Assembly: GCA_019137255.1 (NCBI GenBank)
Contig: WPDH01000088.1
Coordinates: 1-64,000 of the forward strand
DNA from: Corinectria fuckeliana
Taxonomy: Eukaryota; Ascomycota; Sordariomycetes; Hypocreales; Nectriaceae
Direction: 5' to 3'
Length of the DNA: 64,000 bases
Under the pieces are notes generated by a model that did not search any database, was not told the origin of the DNA, and saw only the letters and a program-made list of their open reading frames with translations. The translations under genes were made by a program, and so were the position numbers. This document shows positions 21,875-32,467 of the stretch, in pieces; position 1 is the first letter of the stretch; the number at the start of each line of letters is the position of its first letter.

Positions 21875-23766
21875 GGTGGAGGATCTGGAGATCTGGAGAT
21901 CCGGAGACGCGGCCGTTGAGGATCAGAGAGAGGAATGCGGCTGGGCGCTGGGCGGCGGTTGGTGAATTGGAGGTGCAGCCACGGCCACAACCACGGAGTC
22001 TCGTGACGTAGGTTGAACCTTTTCGGGCATCCAATGGAACGGTGTCAGGACGCTCAGGTACGAATTGCGCGGGCAGCACCTGCACTACGAGCTGGAGGCT
22101 TCAGGTCCCGCGGAGTGCGCGGCCCCGTTGACAAATAGCGGGGGTAGACGCCCTACGGAGCCTACCAGCCCCTGCCGTTGGTTAGGTGGGTTGGGCGACT
22201 TCACTGAACTTTAGGCGGGAGGGGATCGGAGGGGGGCGCCCGCCTTGGAAGTTACTTCCCATGCGCCTGATTAGCGCCCTTGTTATTATTAGTAGACTAG
22301 GCTTTGAGGGCATTACCTATTATGTACTTAGGTGTCAGGACGAAGAGGTTGTCAACAGTAAACTTTCCAGAATGTTGCACTCGGCTCTATTCTCAAGAGG
22401 TGCTGTACGTGTATTAGCAACTCCGGACACGAGCTGGATACTCTCGGGCCAAGTCATTAGATATCACACGAGGCCGTGCCGTCGTGCCCCAACAGATTAC
22501 AGGCCTCTTCGGACACATAGGCCTATTGAGGAAGCTTTCAACGTCAAGCTTTTTGCCACTGAAGGCCAAGGAAGAGCCCAGTTGCCGAGATGGATTGCTG
22601 ACGTCCTCGATTAACATACTCGTCGTCAGCTTCTATCTGCAAAACCAAATACGGTGTTTGAACCCGGTTACGAAGCTGCAGTACTATTCTCGGCCGTGGG
22701 ATTCGAGGCTGAATACGAGATTCTTGATAGCCGCCGTACTTAACAGGGGGGGGGCAACGCAACGCAACGTTCCAGACGCGCTCGACAGACCCCGGAATAC
22801 TTAGCGGGGAACGTCCAGCCAATCTCCCGGTCGGAGCTTGCTGTCCCGGGCTCCGTGCCCGCTTTTTCTTCTCCTAGTCAACTTCACTTCGCTTGAAATT
22901 TTTCAACTAGCTTCATCATCTACATACGCGCACTACACTGCACTACAAAGAGCTGGCTTCTGCTGCAGATGGCAGCTCGTTACTGCCCACGATGATATCC
23001 AATGCTGGATATGGATGAGACAAGCGTCTTCTCCAAAGTCCCTCTTGGCTCATTCTCTGCGTCAACTTTCACGAAAAGATGGCCGCTCTAATGGCTACAG
23101 TCCGGGAAATCTCTTCAGCCCCAGGATATTGTATGCCCTCGCCTTATTCATGGTAAGTCACTTATTTTCTTCTTCACGGCTTCGCCCTTCGGTTTGCATG
23201 ATGAATGAAACTTACAGACCTGTTCTGAACACTCAATGTCGAACAACATGGTTAACTCCTGACTCAAACCTCCCCTATTTCATCAATCTCACGTTATCCC
23301 TCAATTGCAATTTTGGCCACTAACAACCGATGAAGGATTTATAGTACCCTCCAATGCTCCCGTTTGGGCAATTCGGGGTTTCAGCTGGCAAGTCCGAATC
23401 TTCCAACGTTCGTCCTTTGCCAGGAACAAAGCCCGAGCCATCGCTCTCCCTCGTCTTTCCTTTGTGACTAAAATGGTGTTCGATCGTTGTCTCAATGATC
23501 AATCCCTTGTCCCAATGATCGAGCCCTTGTTCTAATGATCATGCCCTCGTTAGTGTCAGTTTCCGTTGCTTTGATGACAATTCCAAAAAACTGTTCAAGA
23601 ACAAAGCCGTAAACAAGAGAAATGTGTAGAGTCCGAGTACTCTGGATTGTGATATATAAAAACATGCGAACCTGTCCCATTATTCGATGACAGTAACCGG
23701 CTCTTGTTAGAAACGACCAAACGAAACAGTACGACTCGTTCTAGCAAACCGCAAACATCAATCTCT
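21875..23766. other. Spacer between divergent genes
   Basis: The side near 21875 is the promoter of the DIP2/CPS1 gene, the side near 23766 that of the next gene. It contains a run of nine G at about 22747 with a short CAACG tandem beside it, and a threefold 20-bp repeat at 23491-23550. Frames of up to about 160 codons show no recognisable protein. Confidence 0.5.
23491..23550. repeat. Three 20-bp degenerate tandem units
   Basis: Three adjacent units of exactly 20 bp share the pattern YYYAATGATCNNNCCCTYGT. The first unit reads CTCAATGATCAATCCCTTGT. Each holds a TGATC core. The array ends 216 bases before the ATG at 23767, so it could be a cluster of regulator sites. No known site is matched. 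Confidence 0.75.
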
Positions 23767-26574
23767 ATGGCTTCCAATAACTACCAAGCTCCATACCTGG
23801 CCGGCAGCCTCGATGAGGCTAACACGGCCATCCTGAGCCAGGGTGCAGATGACTGGAACTTTGACGCCAACTTTGCTTTGCCAGACACGTTTCCGCTGGA
23901 CAACACAACTCCCGCTGGCGGAATTGTTGTCCAAACGCAGAACGAGTCTTCCGGGACGTCAACCTTGCCTCCTGCAACGAAGGCTTCTGACGAAAGAGCG
24001 GCTTCCCTGACTGATTTTGATGACATTTGGGCATCGGTTACCGGCCCCGTTGCCCCCGTGCAACAATCTGCGACAGGCGCTGCGGCCGAACGCCCGTCAG
24101 CACAGCCAGAGGCTTCCCATCCGCCACCAACCACCTATCCGGACCCCGAAACCGCCGACCGTCCTTACGCCTACGGGTCCCTAACCGGACAGCCACCACC
24201 GATGACCTACTTGAACAATCCCGCTGCTCCTTCTCAGCAATACGGGGCCTATAGCCAGCTTATGTATGGTATTCCTAGTAGTGTTCCCAGCAACGTTCCC
24301 CAGTATCCCAAAGCCTCTCCCCGGGCCTCTCCCCAAGTCTCTAGCTCCGTCCCTGGCTCAAGGTCAAGCAGGCAGAACACTCCTCAGTCAGCGAGATCCA
24401 TGGCTCCCCCGGGTCAGATGCCGCAAGCCAATGCCTCGAATGCCAACTTCACGCCGATCAATGCCCCTGTCAACAACGCGTACACCTACAACCCCTACAT
24501 GATGGCAGTGGGAAACACCAATGCTTACCAACAGCCTGTTTATCCAACCCCGAATTCATACGCGGTAGCTGCTCCCCTTCTCAACAACGGCTACCAACCA
24601 GCTGCTCCCCAAGCCACCAATGCCTATCAGGCGACTGCTCCCCCTCCTGGCTCCCAACCGGTTCCTCCCCATGCTCCCCATGCTCCCCAAACCATTAATG
24701 CGTATCAGACGACTGCTCCCTCTCCTAGCATTGCCTTCCTGCCGGTTCCTCCTCAAGCCACCAACGCCTATCAGGTGGCTGCTCCCGTTCATGGCGCTGC
24801 CTTCCAGCAAGCTGTTCCCCAGCCCGAGCCTGTGCCCAGGACGAAACTACCTCCAGGCAGCAACGACACTGAGTACTGGGAAACCAGGTTGTCCAACTGC
24901 AAGTCCAGCTCTGACATTGTCAGCTCCGACCGCAGACTGAAGAAGGCCAACGACGCCAAGTGTGATCCATCCCGCGTTTACACAGAACCGCTGCCCGACA
25001 TGCCGTCCTGGGGGGCTGGCAAGGCAAGGCCGCTGTTCAACTACTCCAAGGAGGGCCAGTGGGACTCCTACATGCAGTACGGCCAGGCAGAGCTGAACTA
25101 CTACATCGCCAACTGCCCTCGGCCGCTGACCATTTGGCTCCAGCAGTGTCCGGCGCAGAGCAACCACCGGCTGGACACGCGGGACCGAAAGTGCCGCTGG
25201 TCTCAATGCCCCCTGGAGGCTAAGACCATCCACGCTGGCTGGCTGCGGGTTGCCTTTGACGAGTTCGCTGACCTCACAAGGACAGGCCGAAAGGACCCTT
25301 ACAAGGTCGCCGGAACCATGCACCTGTGGTGCTTTGAGCAGTGCTTCGACGTCGTGCCGCTCTTTGATGCAAAGATTCTATGTCCGGACCTTCGCATCCT
25401 GCCCAAGGAGACCAAGAACCCCATGATCCTGACCCGAGACTCGGACAGTTCCATCATCGAGGGCGCCTTCAAGCCGTGGATCGAAATCCAGAAGGCAAGG
25501 GGCCAAGTAGCGATGCCCCGCCCTCACTCCGAGTCGCTCTCGTACGCCCTCATCGACTATCACCTAAACCACCAGACGGGCGCCCGCCACAGCGCGCGGA
25601 TCAAGCGCAACGCCACCCGGCGGCCGTCTGAACACAAGACGCTCGATGTTCACAAGGGAGATCTGTCCTTCTATGCCATGAAGTGCAAGGAGCAGAAAGG
25701 TCGCCAGTCGAGGAAGCGCACAAAGGTGTCCGACGAGGCCGCGCGGGAGGCGAGCCCGCCGAGGAAGCGCCCACAGCTCACCCTGGCCGCGCAGGACGCG
25801 CTCGCCAGGTCCAACGCCACGGCAATGGCACAACTCCCGCGGGGCAAGGACTTCATCACCGGCACTATGGCCTCTGTGACTTCCACCGGCGTCATCAGGG
25901 ACACCGAGCCGTGGGTGATCCCCAACGCCGCCGACGAGAACTCCACTATACATGTCAACACCAATCCACCACCTGCCGGCCAGTCCCAGAGCCGCGGTAG
26001 CGGCAACAATACCATCTATAAACCCGACGGCGGAGTTCCCACTACGCCTACCAGAATTCGAGGTACGCCTGATTTCATCACGGTGGAAGATGATCCGCCG
26101 CCGCCTCCAAAGAAGCGGGCGCGAAGCACCATCAGCAACGAGGACATATACAGCGCAAGCCCCAAGCATCAGTGCCCAAGGGACGATATCGAGCACTCGC
26201 CCTCACGGAAACGGGGACGGAGTGCCATCAGTGACGAGGACCTCGACGGCGCAAGCTCCAAGCGGCAGCGCAAAGAGGATCATGTCGAGCGATCTAGTGA
26301 CAGTATTCTGGCCACCCTGTCCGCCCTGTCCGCCCTGTCCAAAGCGGATCTGGCAAAGGTCAAGCAAATGATGGAGGACATTCAGCCGTCGAAGAAGAAG
26401 CGAACGCATAGTGACGCCTCCAGCCTATTTGGCGACGCGCCGAGCCCGAAGCGGCCACGCGGCCGCAGGGAAGAGGAGGGGAAGGGAGACGGCGACCAAG
26501 TCGAGGTCGCGGAAGTCAGGAGGAGCCCCAGGGTCAAGGACCGGCAGTCATCTGCCATGGCTCTTCCCCAGTAA
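23767..26574 (+). CDS. Unrecognised 935-residue protein, repeat-rich, Cys/His centre
   Basis: I do not recognise this family. The ATG at 23767 is chosen because the 21 codons upstream in the same frame lack an ATG. Residues 1 to about 365 are disordered, rich in Pro, Ala, Gln, Asn and Tyr, with four recurring N-A-Y-Q blocks (three in units followed by an A-P-rich spacer). A compact segment follows at about 360-640, with cysteines spaced C-x4-C in CRWSQC and C-x3-C in CFEQC and several Trp residues, suggesting a folded and possibly metal-binding domain. The C-terminal 300 residues hold basic clusters (for example PPKKRAR, SRKRGR, SKRQRK) resembling nuclear localisation signals, and a duplicated unit of about 33 residues. 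A nuclear protein is a reasonable inference; no catalytic motif is visible. No intron is needed. Confidence 0.75.
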   Translation: MASNNYQAPYLAGSLDEANTAILSQGADDWNFDANFALPDTFPLDNTTPAGGIVVQTQNESSGTSTLPPATKASDERAASLTDFDDIWASVTGPVAPVQQSATGAAAERPSAQPEASHPPPTTYPDPETADRPYAYGSLTGQPPPMTYLNNPAAPSQQYGAYSQLMYGIPSSVPSNVPQYPKASPRASPQVSSSVPGSRSSRQNTPQSARSMAPPGQMPQANASNANFTPINAPVNNAYTYNPYMMAVGNTNAYQQPVYPTPNSYAVAAPLLNNGYQPAAPQATNAYQATAPPPGSQPVPPHAPHAPQTINAYQTTAPSPSIAFLPVPPQATNAYQVAAPVHGAAFQQAVPQPEPVPRTKLPPGSNDTEYWETRLSNCKSSSDIVSSDRRLKKANDAKCDPSRVYTEPLPDMPSWGAGKARPLFNYSKEGQWDSYMQYGQAELNYYIANCPRPLTIWLQQCPAQSNHRLDTRDRKCRWSQCPLEAKTIHAGWLRVAFDEFADLTRTGRKDPYKVAGTMHLWCFEQCFDVVPLFDAKILCPDLRILPKETKNPMILTRDSDSSIIEGAFKPWIEIQKARGQVAMPRPHSESLSYALIDYHLNHQTGARHSARIKRNATRRPSEHKTLDVHKGDLSFYAMKCKEQKGRQSRKRTKVSDEAAREASPPRKRPQLTLAAQDALARSNATAMAQLPRGKDFITGTMASVTSTGVIRDTEPWVIPNAADENSTIHVNTNPPPAGQSQSRGSGNNTIYKPDGGVPTTPTRIRGTPDFITVEDDPPPPPKKRARSTISNEDIYSASPKHQCPRDDIEHSPSRKRGRSAISDEDLDGASSKRQRKEDHVERSSDSILATLSALSALSKADLAKVKQMMEDIQPSKKKRTHSDASSLFGDAPSPKRPRGRREEEGKGDGDQVEVAEVRRSPRVKDRQSSAMALPQ
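24517..24800 (+). repeat. N-A-Y-Q repeats in the coding sequence
   Basis: Four copies of the codon block for N-A-Y-Q lie near 24520, 24616, 24697 and 24760, the last three followed by codons for x-x-A-P. Spacing differs (96, 81 and 63 nt), so the array is irregular but codon-phased. Confidence 0.7.
26098..26270 (+). repeat. Duplicated 99-nt unit encoding a basic/acidic block
   Basis: Two consecutive units, starting near 26098 and 26197, encode related segments. The first contains KKRARSTISNEDIYSAS and the second RKRGRSAISDEDLDGAS. Each combines a basic cluster with S-x-I-S-x-E-D or S-A-I-S-D-E-D, a casein-kinase-like acidic serine context. Confidence 0.75.
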
Positions 26575-28847
26575 GTCGAGCGAACCAAGTGTTTCATTTG
26601 ACTGCCCAGGCTACGGTTGGCAACTTTACAAGTTCCTTCTTCCGGCCCAAGGGTCTTTCAATGGAGAAGTGCGAGCTGCCAGATTTAGGTGGCCTCGTTT
26701 GAAAGGGTGCCACAAGTGTGGCTTCGCTTTGATCGACGCTTCTTTTGGATTTGTCTGGAATATGCTCGAGCCCCATTGGGACAGAGTTTGACATGTTCCA
26801 TGCCGCTGTTTGATACCCTGATCGAGCAGACTAGAGCCACGTGTGCTGGGATGTCTTAGACGTTGCTTCTTTTCTGCTCGTCCTTGCTCTTATATATTTC
26901 TCTTGTGTGTTTTCTCACAAATGTGTCAGTATCATCATAGCAAGCGCTAGCGTTTTTTTCCCTTGTTTACGATCGACGACGAAGTTAGATGGACGAATTC
27001 AGATGGACGAATTCAGATGAAGGCATGTATCATAGTCTTAAAAATTCGGTAGCAAATCGTGATAGAAATGGACCGAAAGAACTGAATTGTCAATATTTAA
27101 TACAGCTTCTACTACTATTTAAACATCTCTCCTTCGTGCCACGTGAAAGACAAAGAAGGGGGATTCATTCTTTGTACGTAGGAAATGACAATAGGTCGAT
27201 GGCGTGAGACTTGCCCAGCCGCTCGGATGCATCTCTAACATGCAACATGACAACCCTGCATCAGGACTAGCTGCATAGTATAAAGGACTTTGATGGCGGA
27301 CGGGTGGACGGACGTATTCATGCGCCGAGCCGGGCGGGCATCTGATTGTCGACCGGCGACCGTCTAGGAAGGCAGCAAGAGGCAGAGTCCACTTGAAGCA
27401 AGTGGCAAGGTGGCGGTCCACTTGTCCCTTGTCCGTTGAAGCCATTGAGCCAGAATGATTCACTCGCCCACTCGCTCACTCACTGCTGGATCGTAGCGTA
27501 GGTGTGGTTGGGGCTTGTTTGAAAACGGGGGAGGGAAGAAAAGGTGTGGGTGGTGGCGGCTCACGGGCTCGCCGATGAAATGGGGGGGGGCGCACAGGGG
27601 GCGCTAGAGCGATAGAGCACGCTAGGGCAGCTCTGCGGCCTGGCAGCTGAGGCCTGTTCGGGAGACGAGACATGGGCGGGGACGGCGTGGAGGCAGGTTG
27701 GCAGGCTCCTCTGGGGAGAACAGAGACGCAGAGTGGAGGGAAAGGTGCTTTGCTTTGCTGGACCGCGTCGGCCATGTGCGAGAGCTGAGGAGTGAGGAGC
27801 GAAGACTGAGGCAGTATCCCATCGCATCCCGTCCCATCGGGAAAGACGAGAGATGGGAACCCGAAGTTACAAAAAGAAGCCCTATCTCTCTCCCTTTTCC
27901 TCCCTTGCCCTTCTCAAGTCGATCCTCCAGTCCTTTCCTTTCTTCCTTCCTTCCTTCCATCTGTCTGTCTCCCCTCGCCTGTTTGTTCATCGCTTCACGT
28001 CTCGCTTCGAAACCGGCCGGGAGTATATCCACTCACACCGACACCACCTCCGGCGGCTCCCCCGATCGAGGCTACTGACTGACATCTAACCCAACGAACC
28101 TAACCGACGAACGAACGGCCGGACGCGGGCTCGAACTGGCTGTCGACCCGGCCTGATCTGGTTTGCATTGTCTACTAGTCTCTCTTTCTTGTTTGGCTAG
28201 TCTCTCTGTTTGCTTGGGACACCACAACACAACACGGCATGGCACAACACACAACGCATCCCATATTCACAGTCGGCCCAATTCAGGCAGCTAATAGCTA
28301 GCTCCCTCTCAGGATATCAAAGATTCAAGAGCCAGAACTCACCAACCTTGACTTCAACCTCCCACCTCTCTCATTCCACCCAGAGTTCTCATCCCGTCTC
28401 GTCTCGTCTCGTCTCTTCCTCATTGCCCACAACTTATCTCACACCTCGTCATCCCGTCCCCGTCCCAGTCTCGTCCTCCACTCTATCGGGTTGTCGCGTC
28501 CCATCACCGCGCATCGGGTCCGGCCGCACGCATCCGTCATTCGTCCATTTTCCGGCGAACCACCACCACCCACCACCGTCAACATTTCCCTTTCCGGAAA
28601 TCTGGTTGTCGGGAAAAGAGAAACCGGGGGATCCGCCTCCCTCCTGCACGTTGGCCGTTTGGGATTCCTTAGTTCTGCGAGGCACTTGCACGAATTGCAC
28701 GAATTGCCCTTGAGGTGGCAGACGGCAATCTGCACCCAACCGAAGCCACCAAACTGTCATCCGGAGATACAGCGAAGTCAGCTCGTACGAACTTACACAG
28801 TGTGACGATTCTCACAGCCGCAGCCACAACCACAACCTCTTTCAACC
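26575..28847. other. Spacer upstream of the phosphodiesterase gene
   Basis: This 2.3-kb stretch includes the 3' flank of the unrecognised gene and the promoter and possible long leader of PDE1. A 14-bp tandem duplication lies at 26987-27014. CACGTG hexamers lie near 26839 and 27140. From about 27880 to 28480 the plus strand is pyrimidine-rich (CTTTCC, CTTCCTTCC, TCTCGTCTCG), common in strong fungal promoters. Several chance frames occur. Confidence 0.5.
26987..27014. repeat. 14-bp perfect tandem duplication
   Basis: The unit AGATGGACGAATTC occurs twice head to tail, with the start of a third copy (AGATG) following. Confidence 0.85.
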
Positions 28848-30535
28848 ATGTACGAGGATGACATGAAGCCTGCGCTGCAGGTCATTGTCCTGGTGCGTCC
28901 TATCTTTCCATTTTCTCTTGTTACGAGCCGTCACCCTTTAGTTGCGTATATCCTTCGCCTTATGTCTTCCCATATTGTACGGACCGCAGCCTCTTGCATC
29001 ATCCTGCAGGTGGTGTTCCGATATCATCCCTCTCGCCTCTCACCTCCCCTACAAAGGGAGCTTCTCATAAGTAGACCAAGATATCTTCACTAACACAATC
29101 TCTCTCTCAGGGCTCCGGCGGTGGACCTCTAGAGTCAAACACCACCGCCTTCCTCGTCCGCTCTGTCGCCCAGGATTGGCGCCGAGGCTCCCTCGTAGCT
29201 GTTGACGCTGGCGTTCACCTTTCCGCCATCCATCGTCTCATCGAGGCCTCCATGCCAGCAAACCCCCCTGAACTGCCCTTCACTCTCGCTTCCGGCCCCT
29301 TTGCGGGTCTCCCTCTTCCTCACGCCTCTGCCTTCGACAATGCCGTCCACGTCACCACCTCCCTCGTCGACTCGTACCTCATCACCCATCCCCATCTCGA
29401 TCACATCTCCGGCTTCGTCGTCAACACCGCCGGCCTCACCGGCGCTCGTCCCAAAAAGGTGGCCGCTCTGCCGAGCACCATCCAGGCCCTCAAGACGCAC
29501 ATCTTCAACAACGTCATCTGGCCGAACCTCAGTGACGAGAACAACGGCGCCGGCTTGCTAACGTACCTAAGGCTGGTGGAGGGTGGAAGCCCGGCGCTCG
29601 GCGACGGCGAAGGGAGGGGGTACTCCGAAATCTGCGATGGCCTCCTCGTCAAGATCTGCAGCGTGAGCCACGGACACTGCATCGAAAGGCACAGTCACCG
29701 AGGCTCGGCGTCGAGCTCATCGACTCGCTTCGGCAGCCAGGATGCCTCCAGCCAAGCCCCGCGACGCGACGTTCCCGTCAGGGCTTCGAGTCTGCTCAGC
29801 CAGGCCACCTTCGGCCCCGGATCCCCCCAGCTAGAACCGGAGAGAGTGTGCGTCTACGACTCGAGCGCCTACTTCATCCAAGACCAGGGCAACCACCACG
29901 AGGTGCTCATCTTCGGCGACGTCGAGCCGGACAGCATCTCCCTGAGCCCCCGGAACCTGCAGATCTGGCAGGAGGCCGCGCCCAAGGTCGCCGCGGGCAA
30001 CCTCCGCGCCATCTTCATCGAGTGCAGCTACGACGACTCGCAGAGCAACGACCGGCTCTTCGGCCACCTGAAGCCCGTCTTCGTGATTGAGGAGCTGCGC
30101 GCCCTGGCCGCCGAGGTCGACGTGGCCCGCCGGGCGCGCGCCATCGAGACCAGGAAGCGCAAGCGCATCGGCAGCATCGCCGAGGAGCCCCCGCGCCGCG
30201 TTCCCTCCAACCCGGGGCTGGCTCCGGACTCTCCCGTCTCCCCGAGGACGGTCAAGGTGACCGACGCCGGGCTCACCTCCGCACCGGACACCCCGCATCT
30301 GGCGACCCCGACGGCCGAGCTCTCGCTGAGGGACGCCGAGTCCTTCAGCCCCAGACTCGGGGCCAAGGGGCAGCTGGAAGGCCTCAAGGTGGTCATCATC
30401 CACGTCAAGGACCGGCTGTCTAACGGGACCCCGGTAGGAGAGAAGATCCTCCAGGAGTTGCAAGACCACGAGAGGGAAGCACAGTTAGGCTGCGAGTTCG
30501 TCATCTCGAAGTCGGGACACAGCTTCTATCTCTGA
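28848..30535 (+). CDS. PDE1: Class II 3',5'-cyclic-nucleotide phosphodiesterase
   Basis: Exon 1 (28848-28892) encodes 15 residues and exon 2 (29111-30535) the rest, 489 in total; the intron is 218 nt. The N-terminus ending in VIVL continues into GSGGGPLESNTTAFLV, the start of the metallo-beta-lactamase-like fold of class II phosphodiesterases. The metal-binding motif H-P-H-L-D-H lies at about residues 107-112, inside THPHLDHISGF. A second motif region (IFGDVEPDSISL) and FIECSYDDSQSNDRLFGHL match conserved blocks of yeast Pde1. The enzyme hydrolyses cAMP to AMP and lowers protein kinase A signalling. About 100 residues between the conserved blocks, near 30130-30340, look disordered and carry S-P sites. 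Subcellular site is not evident; no signal peptide. Confidence 0.92.
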
Positions 30536-31495
30536 TTCGTTTGACGAAGTCTGAGCTTGACCGTACGAGAGTCCGTCAATCGTCTCAATGGCGATTAATT
30601 TATTAAATCCGTCTTTCGTAAAGACGACACGCCTTGACAACTCCGAACTATTGCTGCGGGAGCCAAAGCCGCCTGCAATCCCGCCCAGCATTCTTAGGAG
30701 ACCGACCACACGGAATCCAGTCTTCCTCACCATTTGCATCAGGATATCCGAGATTAGCATCCTCTTGGGGATCCTCACAATTGAAACTCCAATGAAGAGA
30801 GCTCCCCGCCAAAGTTCTCGGGCGCAGGTTGGATACCACGTCTACGAACAATGTTCAAAGTCCAGGTACATCCCCCCTGCTTGTCTTCACAATGCTGGTA
30901 CGCGTAATCTAACTGATTGCAGGACACCATCAGATATTGTCGAATTCTATCAACTTTTCAGTGCCCATCCTTTCCTAAGAACGGAAATTGCGATGCACAC
31001 ACAGATGCTCAACCAATCTGGAGATCATGCCGTCACATTAGTTATCGTGCCAGCGGTCTTGTGTGGATATATCATGTCCGATTCCGGGGCCGCACCCTAA
31101 GATATAGCAATTGCTATCGAACAGGTACTGTCATCAATGGCGGCTATACTCTGTCATCATAGAGCGTCGCTGCTCTCTTAAAACAGAAGCGGTCCTCCGA
31201 GTATGAATGGTGTCCTTATGCGCCTTCACGAGGAAAGAGTCCTCGGGGATGGAGCGCGAAGTCTGCGTATGTAATTTTAGGTACACAATTTTGTATGCGC
31301 TCTATGTGCAGTGGAGTGGAGGTTTTGCGTTCGAGATGCTGGGAATGTGTTGGATATTGCACTACTTGGGGCACTCCACGTCTACGAACAACCGGGTCTA
31401 GATGTTATTAGCTGTGTAAGGATTTATTCGGCAGCGGCTAGTTTCTGGCAGTCTAAGTCTATATGCACCAAAGCTTGCGTGCGAGATTACATTAC
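30536..31495. other. AT-richer spacer between convergent genes
   Basis: It separates the PDE1 gene (plus) from the flavoprotein gene (minus), so both 3' flanks lie here. A plus-strand frame near 30588-31100 and minus-strand frames near 30490-30850 have no recognisable motif. A 16-bp sequence occurs twice, at 30836 and 31376, which could be chance. Confidence 0.5.
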
Positions 31496-32467
31496 TCAGG
31501 AGTTTTCGTCACGGTTCACTCCAGGTTGTTTCTCCTGCTGAATCTTCTTGAGGCCCTCTATGCCACCAACATCCTTTTCGAAATCAGTCCGTGGAAGCTC
31601 AACAGCGTCAGTCAGTCTACCGTAGGTGATGCCTCCCAGGCGACTGATGGGCCGCAAGACCTCCGGGTCGACGAGGTTCTTCTCTTCGTTGAGGGCATCC
31701 TCCCTGACCCAGAAGCGAGTGCCCTCGAGGATGAGCACGGTGCCGGACTTGCTGCCCGGCTTCGCGCGGCTGTCGTACTCCTTGAAGTTGTCCAGCTTGG
31801 CCTCGACGCTCACGACGGCCTCGCGGACGCGCGCGCACTTGACCGTCTCGCAGTCGTCGGCGGGGGTCAGGCCCGAGATGTCCCACTCGGAGACGCCGTA
31901 GGGGGCGTTGGCGCTGGCGGCGTTGGCGGCCTCGAGGAAGGGCTCGGAGATGATGTTGATGACGCACTCGCGCGAGTCGACGATGTTGCGCAGCGTGTCC
32001 TTGGCGCGGTCCAGTCCGCCGCTGATGCCGATGACGAACAGCGGCGGGTCGTGGTTGACCATGTTGAAGTAGCTGAAGGGCGCCAGGTTGGTCGTCGCCC
32101 CGTCGGCCGAGCGCGTGCTGACGAAGGCGACGGGCCGCGGGATGATGGACGAGATCAGGAGCTTGTAGTTGAAGCCGGGGGCGCGGCCGGGCTCGTGGGG
32201 GTCGATGGCGATGTGCTTCTTGGTGGCCGCCGCCGCGTCGAGGCCGTTGGCGCCGGAGCCGTTCTTCCAGTCCGGCTTGGCCGTCTTGGTGTAGTGGAAG
32301 TGCGCGGATGCGTCCCAGTCGGGACGGGAGCCCTCGACGGCTTTGAAGTCCGGGTGCGGGTTGCGCTTCATGTTATCGGCCATCGCGACGGTGTGGAGGA
32401 GTGGGTGATGAGTGGGACGGAGGAAGAGCGAGGTGGTGATGAGACGAGGGCGAGGAAGACGAAGCAT
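31496..32467 (-). CDS. FMN-binding flavin-reductase-like protein
   Basis: A single exon. From the ATG at 32467 it encodes 323 residues, from the ATG at 32383 it encodes 295. The core is the split-barrel FMN-binding domain of the flavin-reductase-like family, seen in ISSIIPRPVAFVSTRSADG, TNLAPFSYFNMVNHDPPLF and VIGISGG, where FMN and NAD(P)H contacts usually fall. The substrate and partner oxygenase are unknown. The 28 codons ahead of the second ATG encode an Arg-rich, acid-free stretch beginning MLRLPRPRLITTSLFLRP, which resembles a mitochondrial presequence, so the choice of start could decide location. The gene is divergent from tRNase Z. The family call is confident, the specific reaction is not. 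Confidence 0.85.
   Translation of the reverse strand: MLRLPRPRLITTSLFLRPTHHPLLHTVAMADNMKRNPHPDFKAVEGSRPDWDASAHFHYTKTAKPDWKNGSGANGLDAAAATKKHIAIDPHEPGRAPGFNYKLLISSIIPRPVAFVSTRSADGATTNLAPFSYFNMVNHDPPLFVIGISGGLDRAKDTLRNIVDSRECVINIISEPFLEAANAASANAPYGVSEWDISGLTPADDCETVKCARVREAVVSVEAKLDNFKEYDSRAKPGSKSGTVLILEGTRFWVREDALNEEKNLVDPEVLRPISRLGGITYGRLTDAVELPRTDFEKDVGGIEGLKKIQQEKQPGVNRDENS

Noticed and set aside
27698..28078. A 126-codon frame upstream of PDE1.
   Set aside because: It lies in a pyrimidine-rich promoter or leader region, with low-complexity Ser/Pro translation and no motif.
30485..31100. Overlapping frames on both strands between PDE1 and the flavoprotein gene.
   Set aside because: None has a motif, and they overlap each other. 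No conserved start or splice pattern.
30836..31391. An identical 16-bp sequence (CCACGTCTACGAACAA) at 30836 and 31376.
   Set aside because: A 64-kb window has about 2 x 10^9 pairs of positions against 4 x 10^9 possible 16-mers, so roughly 0.5 such pairs are expected by chance. Flanks do not match.
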